Source: HIMB114 sp008638005 | Lineage (GTDB): Bacteria; Pseudomonadota; Alphaproteobacteria; Pelagibacterales; Pelagibacteraceae | Direction: 5' to 3' | DNA: 64,000 nt | Assembly: GCA_032681305.1 (NCBI GenBank) | Contig: CP136340.1 | Span: forward strand, 248,001 to 312,000 | Shown: piece after piece, positions 9,111-17,263 of the stretch | How positions within the stretch are numbered: position 1 is the stretch's first letter | How the letters are laid out: every line of letters starts with the position of its first letter | Translations under genes and position numbers: made by a program | Notes under the pieces: model-generated | The model's database searches: none | What the model saw: only the letters and a program-made list of their open reading frames with translations | What the model was told of the DNA's origin: nothing

Positions 9111-9503
9111 TTAAAAAACTAAAGTTAACAGCGTCCCTTGATCTTGATGCTGATAATTCATCTCTTTACTAATGGATCTAATAAAATGCACTCCAAGCCC
9201 ACCTGGTTTTACATCCTCTAAGTCTCTGGGTTTAATTTGCTCGATGGGCACTTGCTTACCGTAATCTCGAATTTTGACAATTAAATCTGTATCTTTTTTT
9301 TCAAATTCAAAATCAATAGGATGCGTTGGATTAAGTTGGTAAGCATATCTCATGACATTTTGAACCGCTTCATCAACAGCTAAGACGATACTTCCCTCGT
9401 CCTTGCCTGTAATCTTATGAGAAGAGATAAAAGTTGATAAATTTTTTCTAACTATTTTTAAATTTTTTGGATCAGATTGAATTTGAAAATTTATTTTGCT
9501 CAT
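9111..9503 (-). CDS. RsbW/SpoIIAB-like serine kinase-type ATP-binding protein
   Basis: GHKL-fold ATPase of the anti-sigma-factor kinase type (HATPase_c_2), 130 residues, cytoplasmic. The N box is DEAVQNVMRYAY (about 44-55), the G1 box is in KIRDYGKQ, and the G2 loop is GGLGVHFIRS. In known partner-switching systems such kinases bind either a sigma factor or an anti-anti-sigma protein; no such partner is encoded in this window, so the target is unknown. It lies downstream of tRNA-Thr on the same strand and converges on the secreted-protein gene with 8 bases between stops. Family call firm, role open. Confidence 0.8.
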   Translation of the reverse strand: MSKINFQIQSDPKNLKIVRKNLSTFISSHKITGKDEGSIVLAVDEAVQNVMRYAYQLNPTHPIDFEFEKKDTDLIVKIRDYGKQVPIEQIKPRDLEDVKPGGLGVHFIRSISKEMNYQHQDQGTLLTLVF

Positions 9504-9580
9504 TGATCTTATTTACTTTAACGACACAAATAAAATATTCCAGTGTAAAGAAGGATGGATAAGCAAGGTCTATGTAATGC

Positions 9581-9656
9581 TGGTGCCCAAAGACGGAATC
9601 GAACCGCCAACCTACTGATTACAAATCAGTTGCTCTACCAATTGAGCTATTTGGGC
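9581..9656 (-). tRNA. tRNA-Thr (anticodon UGU)
   Basis: On the minus strand a full cloverleaf can be drawn. The acceptor stem pairs GCCCAAA (9656-9650) with TTTGGGC. The D arm contains AGCTCAATTGGTAGAGC. The anticodon stem ACTGA/TCAGT encloses the loop TTTGTAA, giving anticodon TGT (reads ACA, Thr). The T arm carries GGTTCGATTCC. The 3' CCA is encoded (9583-9581). Length is 76 bases with CCA. Confidence 0.96.
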
Positions 9657-9758
9657 AGCGGGAAATACTTACTCTTTTTTAAAATTAATCTCAACTTTAA
9701 AATAATGCTTTAAATCAATTAAAAAAGGAATAAAAATATTTTTCATTTTAAGATTGCT

Positions 9759-9929
9759 ATGAATTCAAACTATTCAAATCAAGAACTTATTTCTGCTACA
9801 TTAGCAATTTACCATGAGGATCAAAAGTCATCAGTTTTAGAGCTAAAAAAAGAGATTGTGATTGATAATAAAATTTCCAAAACTGATCCTTTTTTAAGTA
9901 CATTAAATCTGACAAAAGAAATTATTTAA
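9759..9929 (+). CDS. Small hypothetical protein, 56 residues
   Basis: An ATG-to-TAA frame of 56 residues (MNSNYSNQELISATLAIYHE at the start) that fills most of the gap between tRNA-Thr and the NifU-like gene. Hydrophilic, no cysteines, no membrane segment. It ends 29 bases before the next start on the same strand. I recognise no family. Support is its full occupancy of an otherwise non-coding gap in a genome with very little spacer, its same-strand placement and its ordinary amino acid composition. Whether it is translated is uncertain. Confidence 0.45.
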   Translation: MNSNYSNQELISATLAIYHEDQKSSVLELKKEIVIDNKISKTDPFLSTLNLTKEII

Positions 9930-9958
9930 TAGTTTAATTTGTTAAAAGTTTTGAAATT

Positions 9959-10348
9959 ATGAATGAAAAAAAAATAATTCAAATTGCAGCCAACACAAAT
10001 TGCTTTGGTCTTAAAGGAGATTTGCCTCTTAAGGCAAAAGTAAAAAACAAAGTGTGCGGAGATGAAATTGAAATAGAAACTAATAAAGCATTAACGGAAA
10101 TGAGATTTGAAACACAATCATGTATTTTTACTCAAGCCTCTGCTGCGATACTTGCTGGCAACCTCAATCTCATTCGAGATCATGGATTAGATAACATTTT
10201 AACTATGGTAAAAAAAAAACTAGAGGGTGAAAAAATTGAACTTCCTTTTAAAAACAAAGAATTAGATTTCTTACTTTTAAAAGAACATAAACCTAGAAAA
10301 GAATGTATTGCCCTTCCCTTTAACGCTGTCATAAAAGCGATTTCATGA
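9959..10348 (+). CDS. NifU/IscU N-terminal-like iron-sulfur scaffold protein
   Basis: Member of the IscU-like fold in the divergent alphaproteobacterial branch. Three cysteines align with the IscU cluster ligands: Cys33 in CGDE, Cys55 in SCIFTQAS and Cys116 in KECIAL; Asp35 follows the first. The phrase CIFTQASAAILAGN corresponds to the usual C-x-x-GQAS segment. 129 residues, near full length for this branch. Its stop overlaps the sufE ATG (ATGA), implying coupled translation, so it may work with SufE in sulfur transfer or cluster building. A second scaffold, SufU, is encoded in the SUF operon at 14352-14810. Confidence 0.8.
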   Translation: MNEKKIIQIAANTNCFGLKGDLPLKAKVKNKVCGDEIEIETNKALTEMRFETQSCIFTQASAAILAGNLNLIRDHGLDNILTMVKKKLEGEKIELPFKNKELDFLLLKEHKPRKECIALPFNAVIKAIS

Positions 10349-10740
10349 TTCAAGATTTAATAAAAGCAAAAGGTGAAGAGATTGCTGTTTTAGAAGGAAC
10401 AGACAGACTTCAATATTTAATTGATCTTGCTAAAGAAGCAAAAGATTTAGACAATCAATATAAAGTAGATCAAAATAAAATATTTGGCTGCGCATCTAAT
10501 CTTTGGGTGGTTGGAAAAAAAAATAATGGAAAAATGGAATATCAATTTGATGCTGATGCTTTTATTACTAAAGGGACAACAAAATTTGTTATAGATATTT
10601 TAAATCACCAGCCAGCAGATGAAATTGCAAAGTTAACCAAAGACGATTTTAAACCTCTTGGAATTATGGAGCTCTTAACGGCTCAACGTCAAAGTGGTTT
10701 AAGTAATTTACTTGATTTTGTCATCCGATTAGCAAAATGA
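10345..10740 (+). CDS. sufE: SufE cysteine desulfuration protein
   Basis: Sulfur acceptor that takes persulfide sulfur from SufS and hands it to the SufBCD scaffold. 131 residues. Cys49 in the phrase KIFGCASNLWVV corresponds to the active Cys of the SufE family (C-x-S-x-x-W). The N-terminal DRLQYLIDLAKEAKDL segment is also typical. It overlaps both neighbours by four bases (ATGA), upstream with the NifU-like gene and downstream with murG, so it sits in the middle of a tightly coupled three-gene unit, 3 kb away from the main SUF operon on the opposite strand. Confidence 0.93.
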   Translation: MIQDLIKAKGEEIAVLEGTDRLQYLIDLAKEAKDLDNQYKVDQNKIFGCASNLWVVGKKNNGKMEYQFDADAFITKGTTKFVIDILNHQPADEIAKLTKDDFKPLGIMELLTAQRQSGLSNLLDFVIRLAK

Positions 10741-11849
10741 AAAAAATCATTCTATGTACCGGTGGAACCGGTGGACACATCTTTCCAATGATTGCTCTTT
10801 ATGAAGAACTTAAAAAAAATCATAATGTTAAAATTGTAACCGATCAAAGAGCCCTAAAATATCTCGATCTTAAACAGGATTTAACGATTATTCCTGCAGA
10901 AAGCCCATATCGCAAAAAAGGGATATTTCATTTTATCAAATCTATATTCATGATCGGTTTGTCCGTGATTAAAAGTTTTTTTATTCTAATTTTCTTTAGA
11001 CCTAATGTTGTAGTTGGATCAGGGGGTTATGTTTCTTACCCTATTCTCGTTGTCGCAAGATTATTCAAAATTAAATTTTTTATTTATGAAACCAACTCTG
11101 TTTTAGGTAGAGTGAATCAAATATTTTTACCACACTGCCATAAATTATTAACGGGTTACGAACGTATTGATTCGGTGCCCGAAAAATTTAAAGACAAGAT
11201 GAATTATGTTGGACAACTTGTAAGATCACAATTTATGAGACTTGGAGAAGAAGGTTCTATGTTTGGATCCACTTTTAAAAAGGAAGGATCTTTAAATATT
11301 TTAATTCTAGGTGGAAGTCAGGGTGCAAAAATATTTGGAGAAAAGCTTCCAGAAAAATTTTTATCACTTTCCAAAAAAAAAGTGAATTTGACGATCAATC
11401 AACAAGTTCAAGAAGATCAATTGGAAAGCGTAGGGAAATATTATGAAAAAAACATTATCGCTTCAAACATTAATGATAAAGAAATTTTGTTAACCTTTAT
11501 GCTATTTACTTTTTCAAATCAGATTGAGCAATTTGTTAAAAAAGCTGATCTCGTCATTTGCAGGTCTGGCTCTTCAACCTTGTCAGAACTTGCAAGCGCT
11601 AACAAACCTTTTATTGCTGTACCTTTAAAAAATTCTTTAGATAATCATCAGTATCAGAATGCTAAATATTATCTTGATCATGATTGTTGTTGGTTAGTTG
11701 AGGAAAATGATGAAATGAGTTTCAAGATTGAAAAAATCATTGAAAATGTTTTTAAAACAAGATCTTTTCTTAACAATAAAGTTGAAAATTTAATTAAATT
11801 AAAAAAGGGTAACCCCATTCAAAATTTTATTAACCAAATTACAAATTAA
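10737..11849 (+). CDS. murG: MurG, lipid II synthase (GlcNAc transferase)
   Basis: Transfers GlcNAc from UDP-GlcNAc to lipid I on the inner face of the cytoplasmic membrane, forming lipid II. The glycine loop GGTGGHIFP is at about 8-16, VVGSGGYVSYP follows, the second glycine loop is LGGSQGAKIF, and the C-terminal donor site reads CRSGSSTLSELA with DNHQYQNA. 370 residues, normal length. The usual neighbours in the mur/fts cluster are missing: the gene is fused by an ATGA overlap to sufE and is convergent with zapE, one base apart. Confidence 0.95.
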   Translation: MKKIILCTGGTGGHIFPMIALYEELKKNHNVKIVTDQRALKYLDLKQDLTIIPAESPYRKKGIFHFIKSIFMIGLSVIKSFFILIFFRPNVVVGSGGYVSYPILVVARLFKIKFFIYETNSVLGRVNQIFLPHCHKLLTGYERIDSVPEKFKDKMNYVGQLVRSQFMRLGEEGSMFGSTFKKEGSLNILILGGSQGAKIFGEKLPEKFLSLSKKKVNLTINQQVQEDQLESVGKYYEKNIIASNINDKEILLTFMLFTFSNQIEQFVKKADLVICRSGSSTLSELASANKPFIAVPLKNSLDNHQYQNAKYYLDHDCCWLVEENDEMSFKIEKIIENVFKTRSFLNNKVENLIKLKKGNPIQNFINQITN

Positions 11850-11850
11850 A

Positions 11851-12912
11851 TTACGTCACCATCGGTGAAGTGAGTTCATACAGTCTGCTTTTCGTTCTTT
11901 TAAAAACAAATTCTAATGCACTCGCTGAAGTAATATCTTCTAAAGAAGCTTTTGAGCTTACCATTAATTTAATACGGTTTTCATAAAACACATCGATTAA
12001 AGTGATAAATCGTTGTTGCTGATTGGCGATCCCCTCGTGAAAGGTCGGGATATTTTCAATAATGATAAATTTACAAAACTTTGCAATTTCAATGTAATCT
12101 TCCGCTCCTAAATTTTGATCACATAACTCTTTAAAATCAAATCTGGCAACCCCATCAAAAAATTGTTCAAGGGGAAATTTTCTTCCTCGAATAATAATTT
12201 CTTTTTGAAGTTTTTTTCTATCTTTAGTTAGTTTTCTAAATAATTGATTAATACTTGAGAGTGCCTTTTTATCATTTGGATAAAAGAATCTGTTAATTTT
12301 AGTGACATCCTGTTTTCTAAAATCAACATCTCCCTTAAGCTCATATTCAACCATTTTATTTTTAATAATTTTCAAAAAAGGTAAAAATTGCTCTCTTTGT
12401 AATCCCTCTTTGTAAAGATCGTTAATCTTAATATTTGAAGTAATGAGTATGAATATTTTTTCATCAAATAAACTTTCAAATAATTTACCTAAAATCATAG
12501 CATCAACAATATTGGTGACTTGAAACTCATCAAAATACAAAAGGTTAATTTTTTCCTTTAAAGATCTTGCAAACTGAACCAGGAGGTTATCTGATTTATC
12601 ATTACCTTGATTTTTTTGTAAAAAATCATGCACCTCAATCATAAATTTATTAAAGTGTGTTTTCTTCTTTTTAACATCTGCAAATTGATAAAACTCATTA
12701 CAAACCATCGTTTTACCCACGCCAACATCACCATGAATATAGTAACCAAGTTTATCAGGAGCTTTGGAGAAGAGTTTTTTAATTAATGTTTTATCATTTT
12801 GAATAAGGGCATTGAATTCTTCAAATTTTTCAACAAGATCTAACTGTTCACTATTCTTCTTAATGCTATTTTTTTTACAAAAACTTTCAAAGGCTTGTTT
12901 AAATGATTTCAT
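11851..12912 (-). CDS. zapE: ZapE/AFG1-family ATPase
   Basis: AFG1-like P-loop ATPase; in E. coli ZapE associates with the divisome, and mitochondrial AFG1 helps protein turnover. Walker A is GDVGVGKT at 61-68, Walker B is LLYFDEFQVTN, a sensor region follows (LITSNIKINDLYKEGLQR), and the C-terminal family motif ASSLEF appears as ASALEFVFKRTKSRLYE. 353 residues, usual length. It starts 36 bases from the divergent nadK ATG and ends one base from the murG stop. Family call firm; the cell-division role is by analogy. Confidence 0.92.
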   Translation of the reverse strand: MKSFKQAFESFCKKNSIKKNSEQLDLVEKFEEFNALIQNDKTLIKKLFSKAPDKLGYYIHGDVGVGKTMVCNEFYQFADVKKKKTHFNKFMIEVHDFLQKNQGNDKSDNLLVQFARSLKEKINLLYFDEFQVTNIVDAMILGKLFESLFDEKIFILITSNIKINDLYKEGLQREQFLPFLKIIKNKMVEYELKGDVDFRKQDVTKINRFFYPNDKKALSSINQLFRKLTKDRKKLQKEIIIRGRKFPLEQFFDGVARFDFKELCDQNLGAEDYIEIAKFCKFIIIENIPTFHEGIANQQQRFITLIDVFYENRIKLMVSSKASLEDITSASALEFVFKRTKSRLYELTSPMVT

Positions 12913-12948
12913 GTTTTTTATTATATTCGTATGTTATAACAAAATTTG

Positions 12949-13722
12949 ATGCCAATAATGAAGAGGATAAATTTACATATAATCGCTGATAAAACTAAGA
13001 AAGCTGAGAAAGTTAAGCAATCGCTCGTAAAATTACATTCTCACCATAGCCCGAAGGCCTGTGACTATATTGTCGTCATTGGTGGAGATGGTTTTATGCT
13101 CCATTCATTAAAAAAATATCAAAAATTTAACAAGCCCTTTTACGGTATTAATACTGGCAATCGAGGGTTTTTATTAAATAAAAATACCAGTGGAAACCTT
13201 TTGGCAAAAATTAAAAAAACCAATGCAATTAATTTGTTTCCTCTTGAGGCTAGAATCAGAACTCAAGATAAAATTAAAAAAATTATTGCCATTAATGAAG
13301 TATCTATTTTTAGAAGCACAAGACAAACCACTAAATTAGAAATTCATCTTGATAAAAAGAAAAGAATTAAAGAGCTTGTCGGTGATGGGGTCTTAGTTGC
13401 AACACCTGCCGGAAGTACAGCTTATAACTTATCTGCAAAAGGTCCTATTTTAAATTTAGACAGTCATTATTTAGCAGTAACTCCGATTAGTCCATTTAAT
13501 CCAAGAGGTTGGAGAGGTGCAATTGTGTCTAACCAATCTAAAATTATTATAAAAAATTTGGATCCCAAAAAACGTCCTGTCAATGCAGTGGCAGATAATA
13601 TTGAGATTAAAAATGTTAAATATGTTGAGATCAAACTTAATAAAAATAAAAAATTTGTTTTACTTTATAATAAAAAATTTGGACTTAAAGAGAGAAACTT
13701 AGCAGAACAATTTAAATTTTAA
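12949..13722 (+). CDS. nadK: NAD kinase
   Basis: Phosphorylates NAD to NADP. The GGDG motif lies in YIVVIGGDGFML, followed by YGINTGNRGFLLN and the NE-type motif AINEVSIFR, then GDGVLVATPAGSTAYNLSAKGPI, all standard for NadK. I give the first ATG (12949); an ATG at 12958 (MKRINLHI) fits homologue N-termini at least as well, and a TTG at 12946 is also open. No Shine-Dalgarno sequence separates these. About 255 residues, typical of alphaproteobacteria. The 3' end overlaps the convergent sufA gene by 11 bases. Confidence 0.94.
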   Translation: MPIMKRINLHIIADKTKKAEKVKQSLVKLHSHHSPKACDYIVVIGGDGFMLHSLKKYQKFNKPFYGINTGNRGFLLNKNTSGNLLAKIKKTNAINLFPLEARIRTQDKIKKIIAINEVSIFRSTRQTTKLEIHLDKKKRIKELVGDGVLVATPAGSTAYNLSAKGPILNLDSHYLAVTPISPFNPRGWRGAIVSNQSKIIIKNLDPKKRPVNAVADNIEIKNVKYVEIKLNKNKKFVLLYNKKFGLKERNLAEQFKF

Positions 13723-14047
13723 AAGATTCTCCACATCCACATCGTTCTGTTTCATTTGGATTGTTAAAAACAAAAGACGAAGTAAATTTGTCTGTTTTAT
13801 AATCCATTTCGGTTCCAAGAAGATACATAATCGCTTTAGGATCAATAAATACATTAACCCCATCAACTTCAATTTTTTCATCTCCATCAATGGATTGGTC
13901 GACATAATTCATTTCATAAGTCATCCCAGCACATCCACCAGACTTGACTGAAATTCTAACACCTAAAGCATTTTGATATTCTTTAGAACTCATAATTTCT
14001 TTTAATCTTAACTTTGCTTGATCAGAAAAAGTTATAATTTGGCTCAT
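13712..14047 (-). CDS. sufA: SufA/IscA-type A-type Fe-S carrier protein
   Basis: A-type carrier that passes Fe-S clusters to apoproteins. 111 residues with the three conserved cysteines: Cys39 in SGGCAGMTY and Cys103/Cys105 in the terminal CGCGESF. It is the last gene of the minus-strand SUF operon, overlapping sufT by four bases. Its 3' end overlaps nadK by 11 bases, so the two transcripts must overlap at their ends. Symbol sufA is given from context; ErpA-like function cannot be excluded by sequence alone. Confidence 0.92.
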   Translation of the reverse strand: MSQIITFSDQAKLRLKEIMSSKEYQNALGVRISVKSGGCAGMTYEMNYVDQSIDGDEKIEVDGVNVFIDPKAIMYLLGTEMDYKTDKFTSSFVFNNPNETERCGCGESFKI

Positions 14048-14355
14048 AATCCTAACTCCAATCTTGCCGCTTCAGACATTTTTGATTTATCCCAAGGTGG
14101 CTCCCAAACGATTTTAACTTCAACCTCTTCTAACTCTGGAATTTCCTCAACTGTTCTTCTCACTTGCATAGGCAGTGTTTCGGCAACAGGACAATGAGGA
14201 CTGGTTAATGTCATATCAAGAGATGCTTTTTTTCCATCAAGCTTGACATCATAAATTAAACCAAGCTCATAAATATCAACGGGTATTTCTGGATCATAAA
14301 CAGTTTTAAGTTTCTCAACAATTTGATCCATTAATTTTGTATCTTGTTCATTCAT
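14044..14355 (-). CDS. sufT: SufT, MIP18/DUF59 Fe-S assembly factor
   Basis: DUF59/MIP18-family protein of 103 residues found in SUF operons; SufT has been linked to maturation of Fe-S proteins under high demand. Family signature: VYDPEIPVDIYELGLIYDV near residues 19-37, LTSPHCPVAETLP with the conserved cysteine, and the WEPPWDKSKMSEAARLELG C-terminus. It overlaps sufU upstream and sufA downstream by four bases each, so it is translationally locked into the operon. Confidence 0.92.
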   Translation of the reverse strand: MNEQDTKLMDQIVEKLKTVYDPEIPVDIYELGLIYDVKLDGKKASLDMTLTSPHCPVAETLPMQVRRTVEEIPELEEVEVKIVWEPPWDKSKMSEAARLELGL

Positions 14356-14810
14356 AATTTTGACTCTGTATTATAATTACCATTTTTTAAAGCCGCTTGA
14401 AAGGTTGACCAGCTCATGGATACACATTTTGAACGCATAGGAAATTTTTTTATCTCAGAAAATGCCATTAACAGCTCTTTTTCATCATCATTTAAATAGC
14501 TAAAATCACAATCTTTATTCTCAACCATAAAAATAAGGTTTTCAATAATTTGATTTGCGCTCTCAATTTTTTTTTTATTTAATACCCGAGTTAAAATTGA
14601 AGCAGAGGCCATCGAGATAGCACATCCTGCTCCTTGAAAACAAATTTCATCCGTTAAGTTGTCTTTAACATTGATAAACAATTCAACCTGATCTCCACAC
14701 AAAGGGTTATTACCTTTTGAATGATGGGTACATGGGTTAAGGGTTTTAAAGTTAAGAGGGTTTTTGCTGTGTTCTAAAATAACTTTTTGATAAATACCAA
14801 GATCTTCCAT
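14352..14810 (-). CDS. sufU: SufU-type scaffold/sulfur acceptor
   Basis: IscU-fold protein of the SufU subtype, 152 residues. Metal/cluster ligands: Cys38 and Asp40 in CGDQVE, Cys63 in GAGCAISMASAS, and Cys129 in RSKCVSMSW. The extra segment KELLMAFSEIKKFPMR before the last cysteine is the SufU-specific insertion. SufU in other bacteria activates SufS by accepting its persulfide through a zinc site. Here it sits directly after sufS (its ATG one base from the sufS stop), while a SufE gene is also present at 10345, so two alternative sulfur acceptors are encoded. Confidence 0.9.
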   Translation of the reverse strand: MEDLGIYQKVILEHSKNPLNFKTLNPCTHHSKGNNPLCGDQVELFINVKDNLTDEICFQGAGCAISMASASILTRVLNKKKIESANQIIENLIFMVENKDCDFSYLNDDEKELLMAFSEIKKFPMRSKCVSMSWSTFQAALKNGNYNTESKL

Positions 14811-16022
14811 CTACCCGAAAATCTTTTGACATTTTTTAATGGCAGAGTCTAAAGCAACAATATCATCTTTATTATTATAAACTCCAAAAGAAACTCGAAC
14901 TGATGAATTAATATTTAATCGGTCATGTAAAATTTGACAACAATGATGCCCTCCCCTGACCGCAATCCCTTCTTGATCAAAAATAGTTGAAACATCGTGA
15001 GAGTGAATATTTTTGATATTAAATGAAAAAACACTACCTTGATTTTTGGGCTGACCCACAAATTCAACTGCATTATTTTTTCTTAATGTTTCCATTGCGT
15101 GATCTTTAAGACCGTCTTCATAATTAGAAATTTTTTCTTTACCAATTTTATTAATAAAATTTATAGATTCTTTTAAAGCAATCACTTCAGCTGTTGGCAT
15201 AGTTCCTGCCTCAAATTTCCAAACCCCTTTTGCATAAGCAATGTCATCTTTAGAGACAAAATCAATCATTCCTCCCCCACCTATAAATGGGTCAAAAGCC
15301 TCTAACCATTTATACTTTACATAAAGAAGTCCAATACCTGTGGGCCCATACATTTTATGACCTGAAAACGCATAAAAATCACATCCCATTTCTTGAACAT
15401 CTGTTTTTAAGTGAGCTGCACCTTGTGTCCCATCAACACAAACTGGAATGTTATGTTGGTCCGCAATTTCTTTAATTTTTTTTAAGTCAACAATGGTTCC
15501 TGTCACATTTGACATATGAGTGACGGAGATAATTTTGGTTTTATTAGTAATAAGTTTAGGAAGTTCATCAATTAATAAATTTCCATCATCATCGATTGGA
15601 ATAAATTTAATGACAGCCTTTTTCTTTTTTCTTAAAAAATGCCAAGGTACATAATTAGCATGGTGCTCGAGTTCTGTTGAAATAATCTCATCACCTTCAT
15701 TGATAAACTTTTCACCAAAGCAATGAGCAATCAAATTTAAAGATTCTGTAGAATTTTTTGTAAAAACAATTTCACCATCTTCTTTGCAATTAATAAATTT
15801 TTTTAACTCTTCTCGTGTTTGTTCATATTTTTCCGATGCATTCGATGCAAGTTGGTAAATTCCTCTTCCAACATTTGCAAATTCGTTAGAATAAAACTGA
15901 CTAACACTATCAATCACAGACTGAGGTTTTTGTGAAGAATTAGCGCTATCTAAATAAACAAGATCTTTGCCCTTAATTTTTTGTTTAAAAATAGGAAACT
16001 GATCTTTAACGTCTATTGTCAT
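14811..16022 (-). CDS. sufS: SufS cysteine desulfurase
   Basis: PLP enzyme that removes sulfur from cysteine as an enzyme-bound persulfide for Fe-S assembly. Group II desulfurase of 403 residues. The PLP lysine is Lys223 in SGHKMYGPTGIG; the catalytic cysteine is in GGHHCCQ (Cys361 or Cys362, the first by alignment to SufS being the likely one). The start LVYLDSANSSQKP is typical. Its ATG overlaps the sufD stop by four bases. Part of the sufBCDSU-T-A operon. Confidence 0.95.
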   Translation of the reverse strand: MTIDVKDQFPIFKQKIKGKDLVYLDSANSSQKPQSVIDSVSQFYSNEFANVGRGIYQLASNASEKYEQTREELKKFINCKEDGEIVFTKNSTESLNLIAHCFGEKFINEGDEIISTELEHHANYVPWHFLRKKKKAVIKFIPIDDDGNLLIDELPKLITNKTKIISVTHMSNVTGTIVDLKKIKEIADQHNIPVCVDGTQGAAHLKTDVQEMGCDFYAFSGHKMYGPTGIGLLYVKYKWLEAFDPFIGGGGMIDFVSKDDIAYAKGVWKFEAGTMPTAEVIALKESINFINKIGKEKISNYEDGLKDHAMETLRKNNAVEFVGQPKNQGSVFSFNIKNIHSHDVSTIFDQEGIAVRGGHHCCQILHDRLNINSSVRVSFGVYNNKDDIVALDSAIKKCQKIFG

Positions 16023-17263
16023 GATGATTGATTAATTTCATTTAATTTTGAATAAAAAATGTTTTTGATATTTTCATTTTTTATTTTGTTAATCACTTCA
16101 GCTAAAAAGCCTTCAATCATCATTTTTTTAGCTTCTTGTTCACTAATCCCACGAGACCTTAAATAAAAAATAGACTCTTGATCAATACTTCCAGATGAAG
16201 AACCATGACTACATTTTACGTCATCGGCATAAATTTCAAGCTCAGGTTTTGCTAAAAACTTAGATTGATCGGATAACAATAAGGCTCGTGATAATTGGTA
16301 ACCGTCTGTTTTTTGAGCTTTTGCATTGACGTAAATTTTACCTTGAAAAGCGGCAACAGACTCGTCGTGTAAAGCGGATTTAACAAATTGAGAACTTCTT
16401 GTGTTTTCTTCGTTATGATTGATTTCCCATTTAATTTCATGAAAACATTTTTGGCTTAAGTGTTGAATATTGTTTAAACACACAAAAGCATCTCTTCCGT
16501 TTAGATCTGCGATAATTTCATCTCGACATGAACTTACATTGTGTGAAAAATTAAATTTTTCAAATACCGAGCTTTTTTGTAGTTTTGATCTTATGAAATT
16601 GTAAATCGTTGTATTTTTATTTGTACTATTTAGATAATATTTTACCAAATGAGCGTTTTCTTCTAATTCAATTTCTAAATTTTTTGTGAAAAACAAAAAC
16701 TGCTCACCTTCAAAAATATTTTTTTCATAAATTTCAGCTTTTGAATTTTTATCTAAATAAATAAAACTTTTATTATTAATGTTATTGCCTTCAAATTTTT
16801 TAGAAAAGAAATTGTAAATAACAATTGGTTTTTTTACCTTACAATCTTTTGCAATTTTAATTTCAAAACCAGGCATAAAGAAAGCGTTATTAAAATCTAA
16901 AATTTGATTTTTTTGAATTTCATAAAAATATTCTTTATTGTAATTTGTAATTTCAAGACCTTCCTCAGAAACTTGTTCACTAATTAAAAAACCATCTTTA
17001 ACTAAAACAGGATAGTGATCAAAAGCTTCCAAGTAAGATTTGTCGAAAGATTTATCTTCATTTTTTGAAAATTTTAAATCTTCAAAATGAACAAGGTCCT
17101 TTGATAACGGTGAGTATTTCCAATGCTCTTGTTTTAAATTTGGAATTCCTTTTTTACAAAACCTATCAAAAGCATCGGTTCTTGATTGTAAACTTTCATT
17201 TGAAATGAAATCAAAATTTTTAAAGCCTTTAAAGTGATCTTTGAGTTTATCTAAATCGTTCAT
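16019..17263 (-). CDS. sufD: SufD, SufBCD scaffold subunit
   Basis: Beta-helix subunit that forms the SufBC2D Fe-S scaffold in the cytoplasm. 414 residues. The family region is in the C-terminal third: NGRDAFVCLNNIQHLSQ, FQGKIYVNAKAQKTDGYQ, LEIYADDVKCSHGSS (with the conserved Cys/His pair), and FYLRSRGISEQEAKKMMIEGF. The N-terminal half is divergent and Lys/Asn/Phe-rich, common for SufD. Gene order sufB-sufC-sufD-sufS with no gaps supports the assignment. Confidence 0.94.
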   Translation of the reverse strand: MNDLDKLKDHFKGFKNFDFISNESLQSRTDAFDRFCKKGIPNLKQEHWKYSPLSKDLVHFEDLKFSKNEDKSFDKSYLEAFDHYPVLVKDGFLISEQVSEEGLEITNYNKEYFYEIQKNQILDFNNAFFMPGFEIKIAKDCKVKKPIVIYNFFSKKFEGNNINNKSFIYLDKNSKAEIYEKNIFEGEQFLFFTKNLEIELEENAHLVKYYLNSTNKNTTIYNFIRSKLQKSSVFEKFNFSHNVSSCRDEIIADLNGRDAFVCLNNIQHLSQKCFHEIKWEINHNEENTRSSQFVKSALHDESVAAFQGKIYVNAKAQKTDGYQLSRALLLSDQSKFLAKPELEIYADDVKCSHGSSSGSIDQESIFYLRSRGISEQEAKKMMIEGFLAEVINKIKNENIKNIFYSKLNEINQSS

